A DNA stretch of 64,000 nt from Enterobacter mori (GTDB lineage: Bacteria; Pseudomonadota; Gammaproteobacteria; Enterobacterales; Enterobacteriaceae), in NCBI RefSeq assembly GCF_025244905.1, contig NZ_CP104285.1, positions 62,001 to 126,000 of the forward strand, read 5' to 3'. Shown one piece after another: positions 48,028 to 58,075 of this stretch; position 1 is the stretch's first letter, and every line of letters begins with the position of its first letter. Below the pieces are notes generated by a model. The model did not search any database, had not been told where the DNA came from, and worked only from the letters and a program-made list of their open reading frames with translations. A program made the position numbers and the translations under genes.

Positions 48028-48837
48028 ATGCCTGAGTTACCTGAGGTAGAGACCAGCCGTCGCGGCATTGAGCCCCATCTGGTCGGCGCAACCATTCTTC
48101 ACGCCGTTGTCCGTAATGGGCGTCTGCGCTGGCCGGTGTCCGATGAGATCCACGCGTTAAGTGACAAACCCGTCCTTAGCGTGCAGCGTCGCGCCAAGTA
48201 CCTGCTGCTGGAGCTGCCTGACGGCTGGATTATTATTCATCTGGGGATGTCCGGGAGCCTGCGCATCCTTACTGAAGAGCTGCCAGCGGAAAAGCACGAT
48301 CACGTTGACCTGGTGATGAGCAACGGCAAAGTACTCCGTTACACCGACCCACGGCGTTTTGGCGCATGGCTGTGGACGAAGGAGCTGGAAGGGCATAACG
48401 TGCTGGCGCATCTCGGGCCTGAACCGCTCTCAGATGCGTTTAATGCGGAATACCTCAAGGCGAACTGTGCGAAGAAGAAAACCCCGATTAAGCCCTGGCT
48501 GATGGATAACAAGCTGGTGGTCGGCGTGGGGAATATCTATGCCAGCGAATCGCTGTTTGCGGCGGGGATCCATCCCGATCGGCTGGCCTCTTCGCTGTCA
48601 GCACAGGAGTGTGAGCTGCTGGTCCGGGTCATTAAGGCGGTACTGCTGCGCTCTATTGAGCAGGGCGGGACAACGCTGAAGGACTTCCTGCAAAGCGACG
48701 GCAAGCCGGGCTATTTTGCTCAGGAGCTGCAGGTATATGGCCGTAAGGGTGAACCGTGCAGAGCCTGCGGGACGCCAATTATTGCCACGAAGCACGCCCA
48801 GCGCGCCACGTTCTATTGCCGTCAGTGTCAGAAATAG
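48028..48837 (+). CDS. mutM: MutM (Fpg), formamidopyrimidine-DNA glycosylase
   Basis: A 269-residue base-excision repair enzyme, same length as in E. coli. After Met removal the catalytic Pro and Glu are PE in [12 protein letters not shown]. The H2TH region holds [17 protein letters not shown] near 168, and the C-terminal zinc finger has CRACGTPI and FYCRQCQK. It excises 8-oxoguanine and ring-opened purines and cuts the strand by beta-delta elimination. CGGAGG precedes the start. It is convergent with coaD, two bases away. Confidence 0.98.
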   Translation: MPELPEVETSRRGIEPHLVGATILHAVVRNGRLRWPVSDEIHALSDKPVLSVQRRAKYLLLELPDGWIIIHLGMSGSLRILTEELPAEKHDHVDLVMSNGKVLRYTDPRRFGAWLWTKELEGHNVLAHLGPEPLSDAFNAEYLKANCAKKKTPIKPWLMDNKLVVGVGNIYASESLFAAGIHPDRLASSLSAQECELLVRVIKAVLLRSIEQGGTTLKDFLQSDGKPGYFAQELQVYGRKGEPCRACGTPIIATKHAQRATFYCRQCQK

Positions 48838-48839
48838 CG

Positions 48840-49322
<483 letters not shown>

Positions 49323-50093
49323 TCACGCTTTCTCAGAGTAGCCGCGGCAGAGCGCCCACAGCTCGGTGTATTTGTTGAAAGTATACTGGGCATTCACTAC
49401 CGCGAGTAACCAGCCCTGTTTACCGTCCAGTACGCCGCCACGCAGCAGCAGCGTTTTCAGAAACGCACCCAGCGTGTGGGTGAAGATTCCGGTCAGCGAG
49501 GCCTTCTTGCCGCGCTGGTGACGCTCCTGCGCCCATGCGGTGGCATAGTTGAGCTGTTTACGCTGGAAGCTCGCGAAATCGCGGCAGGTCAGGTGTAGCA
49601 AATCGCCCGTCAGGGGGATGACCTGGGCGCTATCGCAGCTCAGGGATTCATGGACCAGATTGTCGTTGTACTGATACCGCTCGCGCTCGTAGAGGCGCAT
49701 CACGCGGTCGGGATACCAGCCGCTGTGGCGCATAAAACGGCCAAGAAAGTAGTTGCGGCGTGCAATGCTGTATACCGCACCAGGCTGAGGTGAGGAAAGC
49801 ACTGCCTGAATAGCCTGCTGCAGTTCTGGCGTGATGCGTTCGTCAGTGTCGAGCATCAACACATAATCGCCTGTGGCATATTCCTGCGCGCGCTGGCGCT
49901 GAATGCCATAACCTTGCCAGTCAGTATTGGTATAGATTTTCGCGCCCGCAGCGCGGGCGACGTCTACCGTGTTGTCCGTGCTGCCGGAGTCCAGGATGAC
50001 GATTTCGTCAGCCCAGGCGACGGAGGCCAGGCAGTCCGGAAGCAGGTCGGCGGCGTTTTTGGCGATCATCACGACCGACAGACGCGTTGACAT
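49323..50093 (-). CDS. waaE: WaaE (KdtX), LPS core beta-1,4-glucosyltransferase
   Basis: A 256-residue GT2-family enzyme starting at ATG 50093 ([20 protein letters not shown]). Its GT-A fold shows [23 protein letters not shown] near residue 30 and the metal-binding [12 protein letters not shown] near 80. In Klebsiella and Serratia WaaE adds glucose to the first heptose of the inner core. The start overlaps the stop of waaA by one base (TAATG). Location beside waaA and coaD is typical of Klebsiella/Enterobacter. Confidence 0.93.
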   Translation of the reverse strand: MSTRLSVVMIAKNAADLLPDCLASVAWADEIVILDSGSTDNTVDVARAAGAKIYTNTDWQGYGIQRQRAQEYATGDYVLMLDTDERITPELQQAIQAVLSSPQPGAVYSIARRNYFLGRFMRHSGWYPDRVMRLYERERYQYNDNLVHESLSCDSAQVIPLTGDLLHLTCRDFASFQRKQLNYATAWAQERHQRGKKASLTGIFTHTLGAFLKTLLLRGGVLDGKQGWLLAVVNAQYTFNKYTELWALCRGYSEKA

Positions 50094-51364
50094 TAGTGGC
50101 TCCGCTGAGGCAGATAAGGTTGCAGAAGCTGCAGCAGACGGGTCAGTGCTCCCTGGTTCTGATGCAGCACTTCGACGGCATGACGCCCGTACCACAGGCG
50201 ATAATCTTCGTCGGTCAGAAGGGTAGACACCTCTTTGACCACAGAATCCGCATCGGTCACGGTAATCAAACCATCAGCTTGCTGCAATTTCGCGCAGATA
50301 TCTTTGAAGTTAAACGTGTGCGGTCCCATCAGTACCGGAATGGCGTGTGCTGCCGGTTCCAGTGGGTTATGACCGCCGCGCTCGACCAGGCTGCCGCCGA
50401 CAAAGGCGAGGTCAGCAATGCCGTACAAAAGCATCAGCTCGCCCATCGTATCGCCAATCACTACCTGAGTGCTGCCGGAAGGGATCTCACCGCTGCTGCG
50501 CAGGGTGTAGCTGAAACCCCCTTTTTGCACCATATCGCGGGCATCTCTAAAGCGCTCAGGATGGCGAGGCACGAGGATAAGCAGTAAATCAGGGAATGTT
50601 TCCAGCAGCTTACGGTGAGCCTGGAGGATGATCTCTTCTTCGCCGTCGTGGGTGCTGGTTGCAATCCAGACCTGACGACGCGGGGCCCACTGGCGACGCA
50701 GCGTGATCGCACGGGCGGCAAGTTCAGGCGTGACGGAAATATCGAATTTAAGGCTGCCCGTTACCGCAAGCTGGTTGCGTTTCAGGCCTAGCGCGATGAA
50801 GCGCGCCGCATCTTCTTCATTCTGCGCCGCAATCAAGGTGATTTTGCTAAGCAGGCGACGCATAAATTTGCCCAGCTTGCCATACCCTTTCGCCGAGCGC
50901 TCAGACAGGCGCGCGTTGGCAATCACCAGCGGGATCTTACGGGCATGGAGGGCGGAAATCATATTCGGCCACAGCTCGGTTTCCATCACGATCACCAGTT
51001 TCGGGCGAACGGTATTCAGGAAACGGTTCATGGCGCAGGGCAAATCGTAAGGCAAATAGACGTGATGCACGTCTTTTCCGAAAGCGGATAACGCACGCTC
51101 AGAGCCGGTGGGCGTCATTGTCGTGACGGTGATCGGCAGTGACGGGTATCGGTGACGCAGAGCACGAACCAGCGGGATAGCCGCCAGCGTTTCACCAACT
51201 GAAACTGAATGGAGCAAAATACCGTCCGGGGCCACTTTATTACGGCAGTAGCCATAGCGTTCAGCCCAGCGTTTTCGATACGCGGGTGCTTTACGGCTAC
51301 GAAGCAACAGTCGCAGCCACACAAGTGGCTGAATGAGATAGAGCAGGGCGGTATACAACAATTC
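50093..51364 (-). CDS. waaA: WaaA (KdtA), Kdo transferase
   Basis: About 423 residues if started at TTG 51364 ([17 protein letters not shown]), which aligns with the start of E. coli WaaA; another TTG at 51400 is possible. The N-terminal hydrophobic anchor and [23 protein letters not shown] (catalytic Glu region) are clear. The GT30 C-terminal block is [29 protein letters not shown]. It transfers two Kdo sugars from CMP-Kdo to lipid IVA, an essential step. It lies at the inner membrane. Confidence 0.94.
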   Translation of the reverse strand, partial: ELLYTALLYLIQPLVWLRLLLRSRKAPAYRKRWAERYGYCRNKVAPDGILLHSVSVGETLAAIPLVRALRHRYPSLPITVTTMTPTGSERALSAFGKDVHHVYLPYDLPCAMNRFLNTVRPKLVIVMETELWPNMISALHARKIPLVIANARLSERSAKGYGKLGKFMRRLLSKITLIAAQNEEDAARFIALGLKRNQLAVTGSLKFDISVTPELAARAITLRRQWAPRRQVWIATSTHDGEEEIILQAHRKLLETFPDLLLILVPRHPERFRDARDMVQKGGFSYTLRSSGEIPSGSTQVVIGDTMGELMLLYGIADLAFVGGSLVERGGHNPLEPAAHAIPVLMGPHTFNFKDICAKLQQADGLITVTDADSVVKEVSTLLTDEDYRLWYGRHAVEVLHQNQGALTRLLQLLQPYLPQRSH

Positions 51365-51433
51365 CAATCGATTATCCGTTTTTTTAGTTTCGGCGGGCAA
51401 ATTCTAAGCATTTAAGCCAGGTAAAGCTATCTC

Positions 51434-52423
51434 TTATGCCAGATACCGCTTTAAGCGGAAGTAACGGCGGCCCAGTCGCCAGCGCAAACGCGGACTTTTT
51501 GCACTTTTCCAGATGAGTTTCCAGATGCCCGTTTCGAAGAACTCTTTAATAATCATAGATTTCTTCTTCTCGTCCTTCATGTTGTCGAAGGTGTGAATAA
51601 TCCCAAGTCCCTCTTTGGCAATTTGCCAGTGGCAGGCTGGGATACCTTTCACTTTATCCGGGTAGCGCTGATTGATGGCATCGAGCATCTGCAGGATTTT
51701 CATATAATGGCGCGCCGAGCGAATGAGCGTGTCGTCATTGTCCGGCATATGGGACACCGATGCGGAGTGAATGTAGTAGTCATAATAACGTTCACTGGTG
51801 TACTGAACCCGCTCCGCCGCGAGCAGCACTTCAGTCGTCCACGGGATATCCTGATGGCGCAGTCCGGGTTCGAAATGGAAATTGTGTTTACGGATAAAGT
51901 CGTGGCGATAGATATTCAACCAGGTGACGTGAAGGAACTTACGAGAATCCAGCGCCATCTTTAACCATGCCGCGCCAGTCATAACGCCTGTCGAGGCCAG
52001 TTTGTCCTCAGGGAAAATCGGGCGCGAGGGTTTTTTGTTATTTTCCCAGACGTAGTTCCCGTTACAGGTGGCGACGTCCAGATCCTGCGTAACGGCCATA
52101 TCCAGCAGATGCTGATACATGCCAGGTTTAAAGACATCATCAATATCCGGGAAGGAAAGATATTGACCCGTCGCAATGGCCAGACCGCTATTCCGCGCGA
52201 TGGAAACCCCCTGGTTTTGCTGCTCAATGACCTGCAGCTGCGGCAGTTTTTCTCGCCAGTTTTCGACGATCTCCATCGAGCGGTCAGTGGAGCCGTCATT
52301 GACGATGATGACTTCCACGCTGTCGATGCGTTGATTGACAAGGCAGGTAAAGAACTGATCCAGGAACGCTTCGCCGTTATAAACGGCAACCACCACGCTT
52401 AATAATGGCGCTGAATTTTGCAT
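51434..52423 (-). CDS. GT2 glycosyltransferase in the LPS core locus
   Basis: A 329-residue GT-A glycosyltransferase: LLSVVVAVYNGEAFLDQFFTCL at the N-terminus, VEVIIVNDGSTDRSMEIVENW near 37, and a variant DxD region YLSFPDIDDVFKPGMYQHLL near 90. The C-terminal 80 residues are basic (IWKSAKSPRLRWRLGRRYFRLKRYLA) and may touch the membrane. It lies between wabH and waaA, so it probably adds a sugar to the outer core. The donor and acceptor cannot be told. Confidence 0.82.
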   Translation of the reverse strand: MQNSAPLLSVVVAVYNGEAFLDQFFTCLVNQRIDSVEVIIVNDGSTDRSMEIVENWREKLPQLQVIEQQNQGVSIARNSGLAIATGQYLSFPDIDDVFKPGMYQHLLDMAVTQDLDVATCNGNYVWENNKKPSRPIFPEDKLASTGVMTGAAWLKMALDSRKFLHVTWLNIYRHDFIRKHNFHFEPGLRHQDIPWTTEVLLAAERVQYTSERYYDYYIHSASVSHMPDNDDTLIRSARHYMKILQMLDAINQRYPDKVKGIPACHWQIAKEGLGIIHTFDNMKDEKKKSMIIKEFFETGIWKLIWKSAKSPRLRWRLGRRYFRLKRYLA

Positions 52424-52437
52424 AAGAAACCTGATTA

Positions 52438-53535
52438 TTATGGATTGTCGACCAAAGCAATATATTGCTGGCAGATGGCATTGATGCCGAACGATGCGAT
52501 CGTTGCGCGATCAACAACTGGCGGAGAGGCATAGATATCTGCCAGCGTTTTTGCCAGTGACTCATCATTTAATGCTGTCAGCCCGCGCGCTAAGTCGCCA
52601 GTGAGGATTTCCGCGGGCCCACCCGGACAGTTTGTACTGACGGGCGGCGTCTGACAGATAATGGATTCGACCAATACATTACCAAAACCTTCACAGTCAG
52701 AGCTTAACACTAAGAGGCGTGCGCCTTTGATCCATGGATAGGGATTGGGCTGGAATGGGCGGAAAACAACTTTGTTTTCAATGCCCAGTTCGGTAGCCAG
52801 TTGTTTTAGTTTTTGAATTTTAGCGTCGGCGCCATTTCCCATCATGACAAGCGTTGTATCAATCTGGCTCAGCGCAAACGCGCGTAAGAGACGATCGTGA
52901 CGTTTGTGTTCGTGGAAGCGGCCGACGTGAATGAGGTAATCCTGTCCCTGCATCTCATAAGGTTCGTCTGCCAGACGCTGGATTTCAGGGATATCGAAAG
53001 GATTATGGATAACCGCTTTACGACGAAGGTCGATTGCCAGCGTTTCCGAGAGATCGTTCAACACGGCGGCGGAGACGGCAACCACGTTACGGTTTTCGTA
53101 GGTATGTCGAATTTTATAATGTTTAAACCAGCGCGACAGCCCGCTGCGATGGCGCAGATAGGAGAACGAGAACATGCCATGTACACAGAACCAGACTTTA
53201 TCGCGTTCCAGTGCGCGGCAGTGTGACACGATGCGGTCAGTTTTATGCAGGTGGGAGAACACCGCATCAAATTTTCCACTGCGTTCAGCCTGCTTAATCG
53301 CATTATCCAGCAGTCGGGCGCGGCGCGGGATCTCCGTCAGCTTCCGCCACGGCTTTTTACACGTATCCTGAATAACCTGAAAATCGATGCCTTCCGGGAT
53401 GGCGTAGTCGCACACTTTCCGCAGGGAGAACAGGGAGACCTGATGTCCCATTTCGATCAATCCGCTGGAAAGTGTAAGAACTGTTTTTTCAGCTCCTCCA
53501 CCGGGTAAACCATCAATAATCATTAGGATGCGCAT
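52438..53535 (-). CDS. wabH: WabH, LPS core GT4 glycosyltransferase (GlcNAc transferase)
   Basis: A 365-residue GT-B enzyme. The acceptor side starts MRILMIIDGLPGGGAEKTVL. The C-terminal GT4 signature is SSDCEGFGNVLVESIICQTPPVSTNCPGGPAEIL near residue 270-300, with the E-x7-E donor-binding motif. In Klebsiella pneumoniae WabH adds N-acetylglucosamine to the galacturonate residue of the core; the sugar is later deacetylated by WabN, whose gene is also present here. It follows wabG by two bases. Confidence 0.85.
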   Translation of the reverse strand: MRILMIIDGLPGGGAEKTVLTLSSGLIEMGHQVSLFSLRKVCDYAIPEGIDFQVIQDTCKKPWRKLTEIPRRARLLDNAIKQAERSGKFDAVFSHLHKTDRIVSHCRALERDKVWFCVHGMFSFSYLRHRSGLSRWFKHYKIRHTYENRNVVAVSAAVLNDLSETLAIDLRRKAVIHNPFDIPEIQRLADEPYEMQGQDYLIHVGRFHEHKRHDRLLRAFALSQIDTTLVMMGNGADAKIQKLKQLATELGIENKVVFRPFQPNPYPWIKGARLLVLSSDCEGFGNVLVESIICQTPPVSTNCPGGPAEILTGDLARGLTALNDESLAKTLADIYASPPVVDRATIASFGINAICQQYIALVDNP

Positions 53536-53537
53536 TT

Positions 53538-54665
53538 TTAATCCAGTAATTTTTGATAAAGCGAAATAAGCTGACTTGATAGTTTTTCGGGGGTGGCCTC
53601 TTTTACACGTTCACGTGCCGCTAGCCCCATATTGTTATTCTTTTCCAGAGAAGGAATGGCTGCTACTGCCTCCTTCAATGTGTTGATATCAAGTGCATCA
53701 CAGTAAAATCCGTTGTTGCCTTGCTCAATAAATTCGGCTCCGCCGCAACTCTCTGAAGTAATGACAGGTAAACCGCAGGCCATCGCTTCAAGAATAACGT
53801 TAGGAAAGGGATCATACAGCGTTGGCAGCAGTAAACCATCGGATAGCTGGTAAAATGGCAACGTCTCTTTTTGCATCCCCAGGAAACGGATTTGCCCTTC
53901 ACAGCCGAGTGAACGGGCGAGTTCACGATAACGATTTTCCGCTTTATCCTGCCCAACCACAATCAGCCACGCCGCTGTTCCCGCGATAGCGCGTATGGCG
54001 CTGGCTAATCCCTTTCGTTCAAATCCTGAGCCTACAAAGCAAAACACAACGGCGTCGGCTGGTAAACCAAACTGCTGACGCAGCGCGGCACGCTGTGCTT
54101 CCTCGGCCGGAACGAAGCGGCTGGAATCAATTGAATTATAAATCACATGTATCTTTTTTGCGTCAATATCAAAGTCTTCGACGATTTCGCGTTTGATCAT
54201 CTCCGCATTACAGATAACTGCTTTTAACTCAGGAGCCTGGTACATTTCACGTTCGGCATTCATCACGTAGCGGTGGTAGCGATCGTGCATGAGCATTTGT
54301 GCGCGCCAGGCGGGCAGGATCCGCGCACGCTGCAGCAACCAGCGGCGATGAACGCCATCGCCTGCACGGTAAATGTCACAGCCCGGGATACGCTCGTGGC
54401 TTTGCACAATATCAAATTGCTGCTGCTGCCACAGGGCGCGTGCGGCATGTGCAAAACCGCGTTCACGGCTGATGCGTCCCCACTTGCGAGGGTCACAAAT
54501 GTGGATATGCCAGTCGTCCTGCTTTTCTCCCTGCCATTCGCGGGTGATAACGTTGAGCTCAAGATTTTGATTGCTTAACGCGGTCAGCGCTCGGGAGACG
54601 AAACGTTCCGCTCCGCCATCAGGGCGATATTTTTGGCGAACAATCGCCAGGCGATGGTGTTTCAT
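53538..54665 (-). CDS. wabG: WabG, LPS core GT4 glycosyltransferase (galacturonosyl transferase)
   Basis: A 375-residue GT-B enzyme of the WaaG/WabG group. It opens KHHRLAIVRQKYRPDGGAERFVSRAL and has QSHERIPGCDIYRAGDGVHRRWLLQR near 90, close to WaaG. The donor motif is LLLPTLYDPFPNVILEAMACGLPVITSESCGGAEFIEQ near residue 280. In Klebsiella WabG adds GalA to heptose II. Adjacent wabH and wabN, and the absence of waaP/waaY, favour WabG over E. coli-type WaaG. It overlaps waaQ by one base. Confidence 0.88.
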   Translation of the reverse strand: MKHHRLAIVRQKYRPDGGAERFVSRALTALSNQNLELNVITREWQGEKQDDWHIHICDPRKWGRISRERGFAHAARALWQQQQFDIVQSHERIPGCDIYRAGDGVHRRWLLQRARILPAWRAQMLMHDRYHRYVMNAEREMYQAPELKAVICNAEMIKREIVEDFDIDAKKIHVIYNSIDSSRFVPAEEAQRAALRQQFGLPADAVVFCFVGSGFERKGLASAIRAIAGTAAWLIVVGQDKAENRYRELARSLGCEGQIRFLGMQKETLPFYQLSDGLLLPTLYDPFPNVILEAMACGLPVITSESCGGAEFIEQGNNGFYCDALDINTLKEAVAAIPSLEKNNNMGLAARERVKEATPEKLSSQLISLYQKLLD

Positions 54666-55732
54666 TACAGGTATCTCTTTGCAGCAGAGACGACAGCATC
54701 CACGGGAATGGCGTCGAGATAGCGTTCTTTGGTGTTGGTATCAATGGCGTCCGGATTGGGGAGCGGGCCGTAGTCACCGGCCCAGATAACCTCCCCGTTG
54801 GCCTGCCAAGGAGACCAGAACGTCAGCTTTGAGGGGCCAAACAGCGCCACGCAGGGTGTCTGAAGCGCCGCGGCCATATGCATCGGCACGGAATCCACGC
54901 CGATAAACAGACGCGCATGATCGATAAGGGATGCCAGTTGACGCAGCGTCAATTGACCTGCCAGCGAGACGACACCCGTTTTCGGTGAGGCAGCGAGAAT
55001 GCGATCGATCATTGCCATCTCTTTTTTATCCGGGCCAGCCGTGAGAACGATGGTGTGGCCTTCCTGCTGCAGGGTGGTGATGGTTTGTGCCATCTTTCCT
55101 TCATCCCAGCATTTGAAGAACCAGCGCGACGTGGGTTGAATCACGATGTATCGCTCTCCCACACCTTTTTGCGTCAAGAGGTGGTGCGCGTGTTGCCAGT
55201 CATCCGGGCGGTAAGCCATGGTGACGGCGGGTTTTGGGTCAACCGGCAACGCTGACAGGATGGAAAGATTTTGCTCAACGGTGTGCAGTGACGGGTGATT
55301 CGCGACAGAGACCAAATTGCTATGACAAAAACGCCAGAATGCACTCTTGCGCTTATTAAAAGCAAACCCGAGGCGAACCGGGGCGCCGGTGAAGCGCGTG
55401 ACGATGGCGCTGCGCCACTGATCGGCAAGGTTAATCACCAGGTGATAATGCTGTCTTCTTAATGTGCTAAGCAGCTGCCACTCTTTCTGGAGATGCTTCA
55501 GCGTGCCCAGTTGCTTCCATTTGCGATCGATACCATAAATTGTGCCGATCGCCGGATGCGCGGCGAGCATATCGCGTGTCTCTTCATAGAGAAGCACGTC
55601 GATTTGCGCCTCAGGCCATTTTTGGCGTAACGAATCGATGACGGGGGTGGTGAGTAACATGTCACCATGATGGCGAAGTTTGATCAGTAAAATGCGCAAA
55701 TCAGGCGTGTCAGGTAAGTTATTCATCATCAT
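54665..55732 (-). CDS. waaQ: WaaQ, LPS heptosyltransferase III
   Basis: A 355-residue GT9 enzyme. It begins with three ATGs (55732, 55729, 55726). DLRILLIKLRHHGDMLLTTPVIDSLRQKWP is the N-terminal GT9 strand; the donor domain carries YIVIQPTSRWFFKCWDEGKMAQ and FIGVDSVPMHMAAALQTPCVALFGPS. It adds the side heptose (HepIII) to heptose II of the inner core. It is the first gene of the waaQ-wabG-wabH-GT2-waaA-waaE-coaD run and divergent from wabN. Confidence 0.93.
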   Translation of the reverse strand: MMMNNLPDTPDLRILLIKLRHHGDMLLTTPVIDSLRQKWPEAQIDVLLYEETRDMLAAHPAIGTIYGIDRKWKQLGTLKHLQKEWQLLSTLRRQHYHLVINLADQWRSAIVTRFTGAPVRLGFAFNKRKSAFWRFCHSNLVSVANHPSLHTVEQNLSILSALPVDPKPAVTMAYRPDDWQHAHHLLTQKGVGERYIVIQPTSRWFFKCWDEGKMAQTITTLQQEGHTIVLTAGPDKKEMAMIDRILAASPKTGVVSLAGQLTLRQLASLIDHARLFIGVDSVPMHMAAALQTPCVALFGPSKLTFWSPWQANGEVIWAGDYGPLPNPDAIDTNTKERYLDAIPVDAVVSAAKRYL

Positions 55733-55882
55733 CTTATCGGCGTTGTACTGTTGGCAATTCTAATAGACCTGGTAGCGACTTGCACTCTTTCTCCACAATG
55801 TCAGGAATTTCCCTGGAAGGGTTTACTCCTGCTTTGAGGAGTGCGTAACATAGCGCTAACGACTTCCTCTCATGGACTCATT

Positions 55883-56839
55883 ATGAAAAAACCAGCGTTT
55901 ATCATCACGATCGATACCGAGGGCGATAATCTCTGGCAAAACCATCGGGTGATCAAAACGGAAAACGCACGCTACCTTGCGCGCTTTCAGGCGCTTTGCG
56001 AACGTTTTGGTTTTAAGCCCGTCTGGCTGACAAACTATGAGATGGCAATCGAGCCCGTTTTCATTGAATTCGCAAGGGACGTTATTGCTCGCGGTCAGGG
56101 GGAAGTGGGTATGCACCTGCATGCCTGGAATAGCCCGCCGGAGCACGATCTCACGGGTGATGACTGGCGCTGGCAGCCGTATCTGATTGAGTTTTCAGAC
56201 GAGATGATGCGCGAAAAAGTGCTCTTCATGACCCGCCTGCTGGAAGAGACCTTCCAGACCAAAATGCTGAGTCATCGTGCCGGACGCTGGGCATTTGATA
56301 GCCGCTATGCCAGGTTGCTTATTGAACTGGGCTATCAGGTTGATTGTTCCGTTACGCCGCGCGTGAACTGGCGCAACGCGAAAGGTGCCCCGCAGGGGAG
56401 TGGTGGCACGAATTATCAGCATTTCCCTGACCATGCCTACTTCATGGACACGGATGATATTTCCCGGGCGGGTAATAGCCCGTTACTCGAAGTCCCGATG
56501 AGTATTCAGTATAAACACCCGGCCTGGTTGAATACCGTCAAGCAGGGCTACGATCGTCTTCGCGGTAAATATCGCTCACCGTCCGTGAACTGGCTACGAC
56601 CGTCTGGTGGGAACGCCGCGCAGATGATTCAGGTCGCGCAACAGTGTTTATCGCAGGGGAATGATTACGTGGAGTTTATGCTTCATTCATCTGAGTTTAT
56701 GCCTGGCGGGAGCCCCACGTTTAAGGATGAAGCGGCGATCGAGGGCTTGTATCGAGATCTGGAAGCGCTGTTTACCTGGTTGTCAGATAAGACCGTAGGC
56801 ATGACGCTGGCGGAGTTTTATCAGTCTAAAAAAAATTAA
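55883..56839 (+). CDS. wabN: WabN, LPS core glucosamine deacetylase (NodB-type)
   Basis: A 318-residue polysaccharide deacetylase starting at ATG 55883. The NodB-like motif 1 is IITIDTEGDNLW near residue 10 (catalytic Asp/Glu); motif 2 is the His pair in GEVGMHLHAWNSPPE near 84; motif 3 is LSHRAGRWAFDSRY near 145. In Klebsiella WabN removes acetate from the core GlcNAc placed by WabH. It is the only gene of the core locus on this strand and sits between two minus-strand units. Confidence 0.9.
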   Translation: MKKPAFIITIDTEGDNLWQNHRVIKTENARYLARFQALCERFGFKPVWLTNYEMAIEPVFIEFARDVIARGQGEVGMHLHAWNSPPEHDLTGDDWRWQPYLIEFSDEMMREKVLFMTRLLEETFQTKMLSHRAGRWAFDSRYARLLIELGYQVDCSVTPRVNWRNAKGAPQGSGGTNYQHFPDHAYFMDTDDISRAGNSPLLEVPMSIQYKHPAWLNTVKQGYDRLRGKYRSPSVNWLRPSGGNAAQMIQVAQQCLSQGNDYVEFMLHSSEFMPGGSPTFKDEAAIEGLYRDLEALFTWLSDKTVGMTLAEFYQSKKN

Positions 56840-56858
56840 TGCCCGCCTGGCGGGCATT
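56838..56858. terminator. Bidirectional Rho-independent terminator between wabN and waaL
   Basis: AATGCCCGCC and GGCGGGCATT form a perfect 10-base-pair stem around one base. On the minus strand it is followed by a run of eight T, serving waaL; on the plus strand it is followed by ATTTATTAT, serving wabN. Confidence 0.88.
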
Positions 56859-56863
56859 ATTTA

Positions 56864-58075
56864 TTATGGTTTTTTTCTTTGCGAAAATTGTGTGCTTAAT
56901 GCAAACAATGTCATAAAGAATATTAAGGCTTCCGAACTCAACAATATGACGTCTGTTAAACCATATAGCAACAGCAGAAGCATGGTTGTTAGCAGTAGGC
57001 CATTTTTATTCCGCATAGCATACGCAATTATTGAAACAAAGAAGAAGCATAATATTGCCAATCCTGGAATACCCTGTAACGAGTATTTCTCAATAAATTC
57101 GTTATGCAAATGAATTCGTATATAACCGAGCGCCGCTGCTACATGGGGATGACCATTTTTGACATAATTTCGCGCCCATAATTCCCTACTCTCAATAGAT
57201 TGTCCCAATGGGTGCGCAATACCCGTCATGAGTCCCACATTCCACATAGAAAAGCGTGCCCCCAGAGACGTTGCATCATGTCCTTTTTGATAATTAGTTA
57301 TTTCGTTCGTTGTTTGTTGTATCTTTGGTGAAATCAAAGGCTTATAGCTTACAATGATAATGCCTGCAACGATACATAAAAATATCATCAATGATTTAAG
57401 ATGTATTTTTCTGAACTGATACAGTGTGAGAAGAATAGCCAGTATGAGATAAAGCCCCATGGCTGCACGTGTAGCTGTCAGAAGAATAAGGAAGAAAGAC
57501 AGCAGGACAATAAAACCTGCCAGCACATAAAATTTCACGTTTTGTTTGAGGTATAAGCTGTATACAAATGCTAACGAAAGAACAGAATATATATAGGCCG
57601 CAATTGTTGGGCGGTTAATAGCCATCTCAACACGATCAATACCTTGTACAGCCTGATAAAGGCCATAACCCGTAGCAAGGACAAAACCCACCGCCGTTGT
57701 AGCTAAGAAATACTTCTGAAAATTCTCTTTTGTTACATAATCTTTGAAGCGATCAAGATAAAAAATCAACAAACTAGCAAGAATTAATTTCTTACTGGAA
57801 CCTAGATAATCGCTGTAAGCATTAATTCCCTCATTATAGAATTCATAAGCGAAATACCAAACTACGTTAAGCATCCCAACGAGTAAGACAGGATAGGCAA
57901 TGCTAAATGGACGCCAGGTGAGTTTTTTATGCTCAAACGCCAATCCCAAAATACTTACATAGATCGCGATATAGAAGAACTCTCGTTGTTTTCCTGAGTT
58001 AACGAGTACCAGAGCTAAAGAGATAAGGCTCAGTATGAGTGCTAACTGATAAATTCTTAACTTTACTTTTTCCAT
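56864..58075 (-). CDS. waaL: WaaL, O-antigen ligase
   Basis: A 403-residue inner-membrane protein with about ten to twelve hydrophobic segments. The Wzy_C domain shows LTATRAAMGLYLILAILL near residue 205, and the large periplasmic loop contains the conserved IRIHLHNEFIEKYSLQGIPGL near 325, whose His is catalytic in the family. It attaches O polysaccharide from undecaprenyl phosphate to the lipid A-core. The gene is AT-rich compared with waaC and waaF, common for WaaL. Its start overlaps the end of the GT2 gene by 13 bases. Confidence 0.9.
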   Translation of the reverse strand: MEKVKLRIYQLALILSLISLALVLVNSGKQREFFYIAIYVSILGLAFEHKKLTWRPFSIAYPVLLVGMLNVVWYFAYEFYNEGINAYSDYLGSSKKLILASLLIFYLDRFKDYVTKENFQKYFLATTAVGFVLATGYGLYQAVQGIDRVEMAINRPTIAAYIYSVLSLAFVYSLYLKQNVKFYVLAGFIVLLSFFLILLTATRAAMGLYLILAILLTLYQFRKIHLKSLMIFLCIVAGIIIVSYKPLISPKIQQTTNEITNYQKGHDATSLGARFSMWNVGLMTGIAHPLGQSIESRELWARNYVKNGHPHVAAALGYIRIHLHNEFIEKYSLQGIPGLAILCFFFVSIIAYAMRNKNGLLLTTMLLLLLYGLTDVILLSSEALIFFMTLFALSTQFSQRKKP

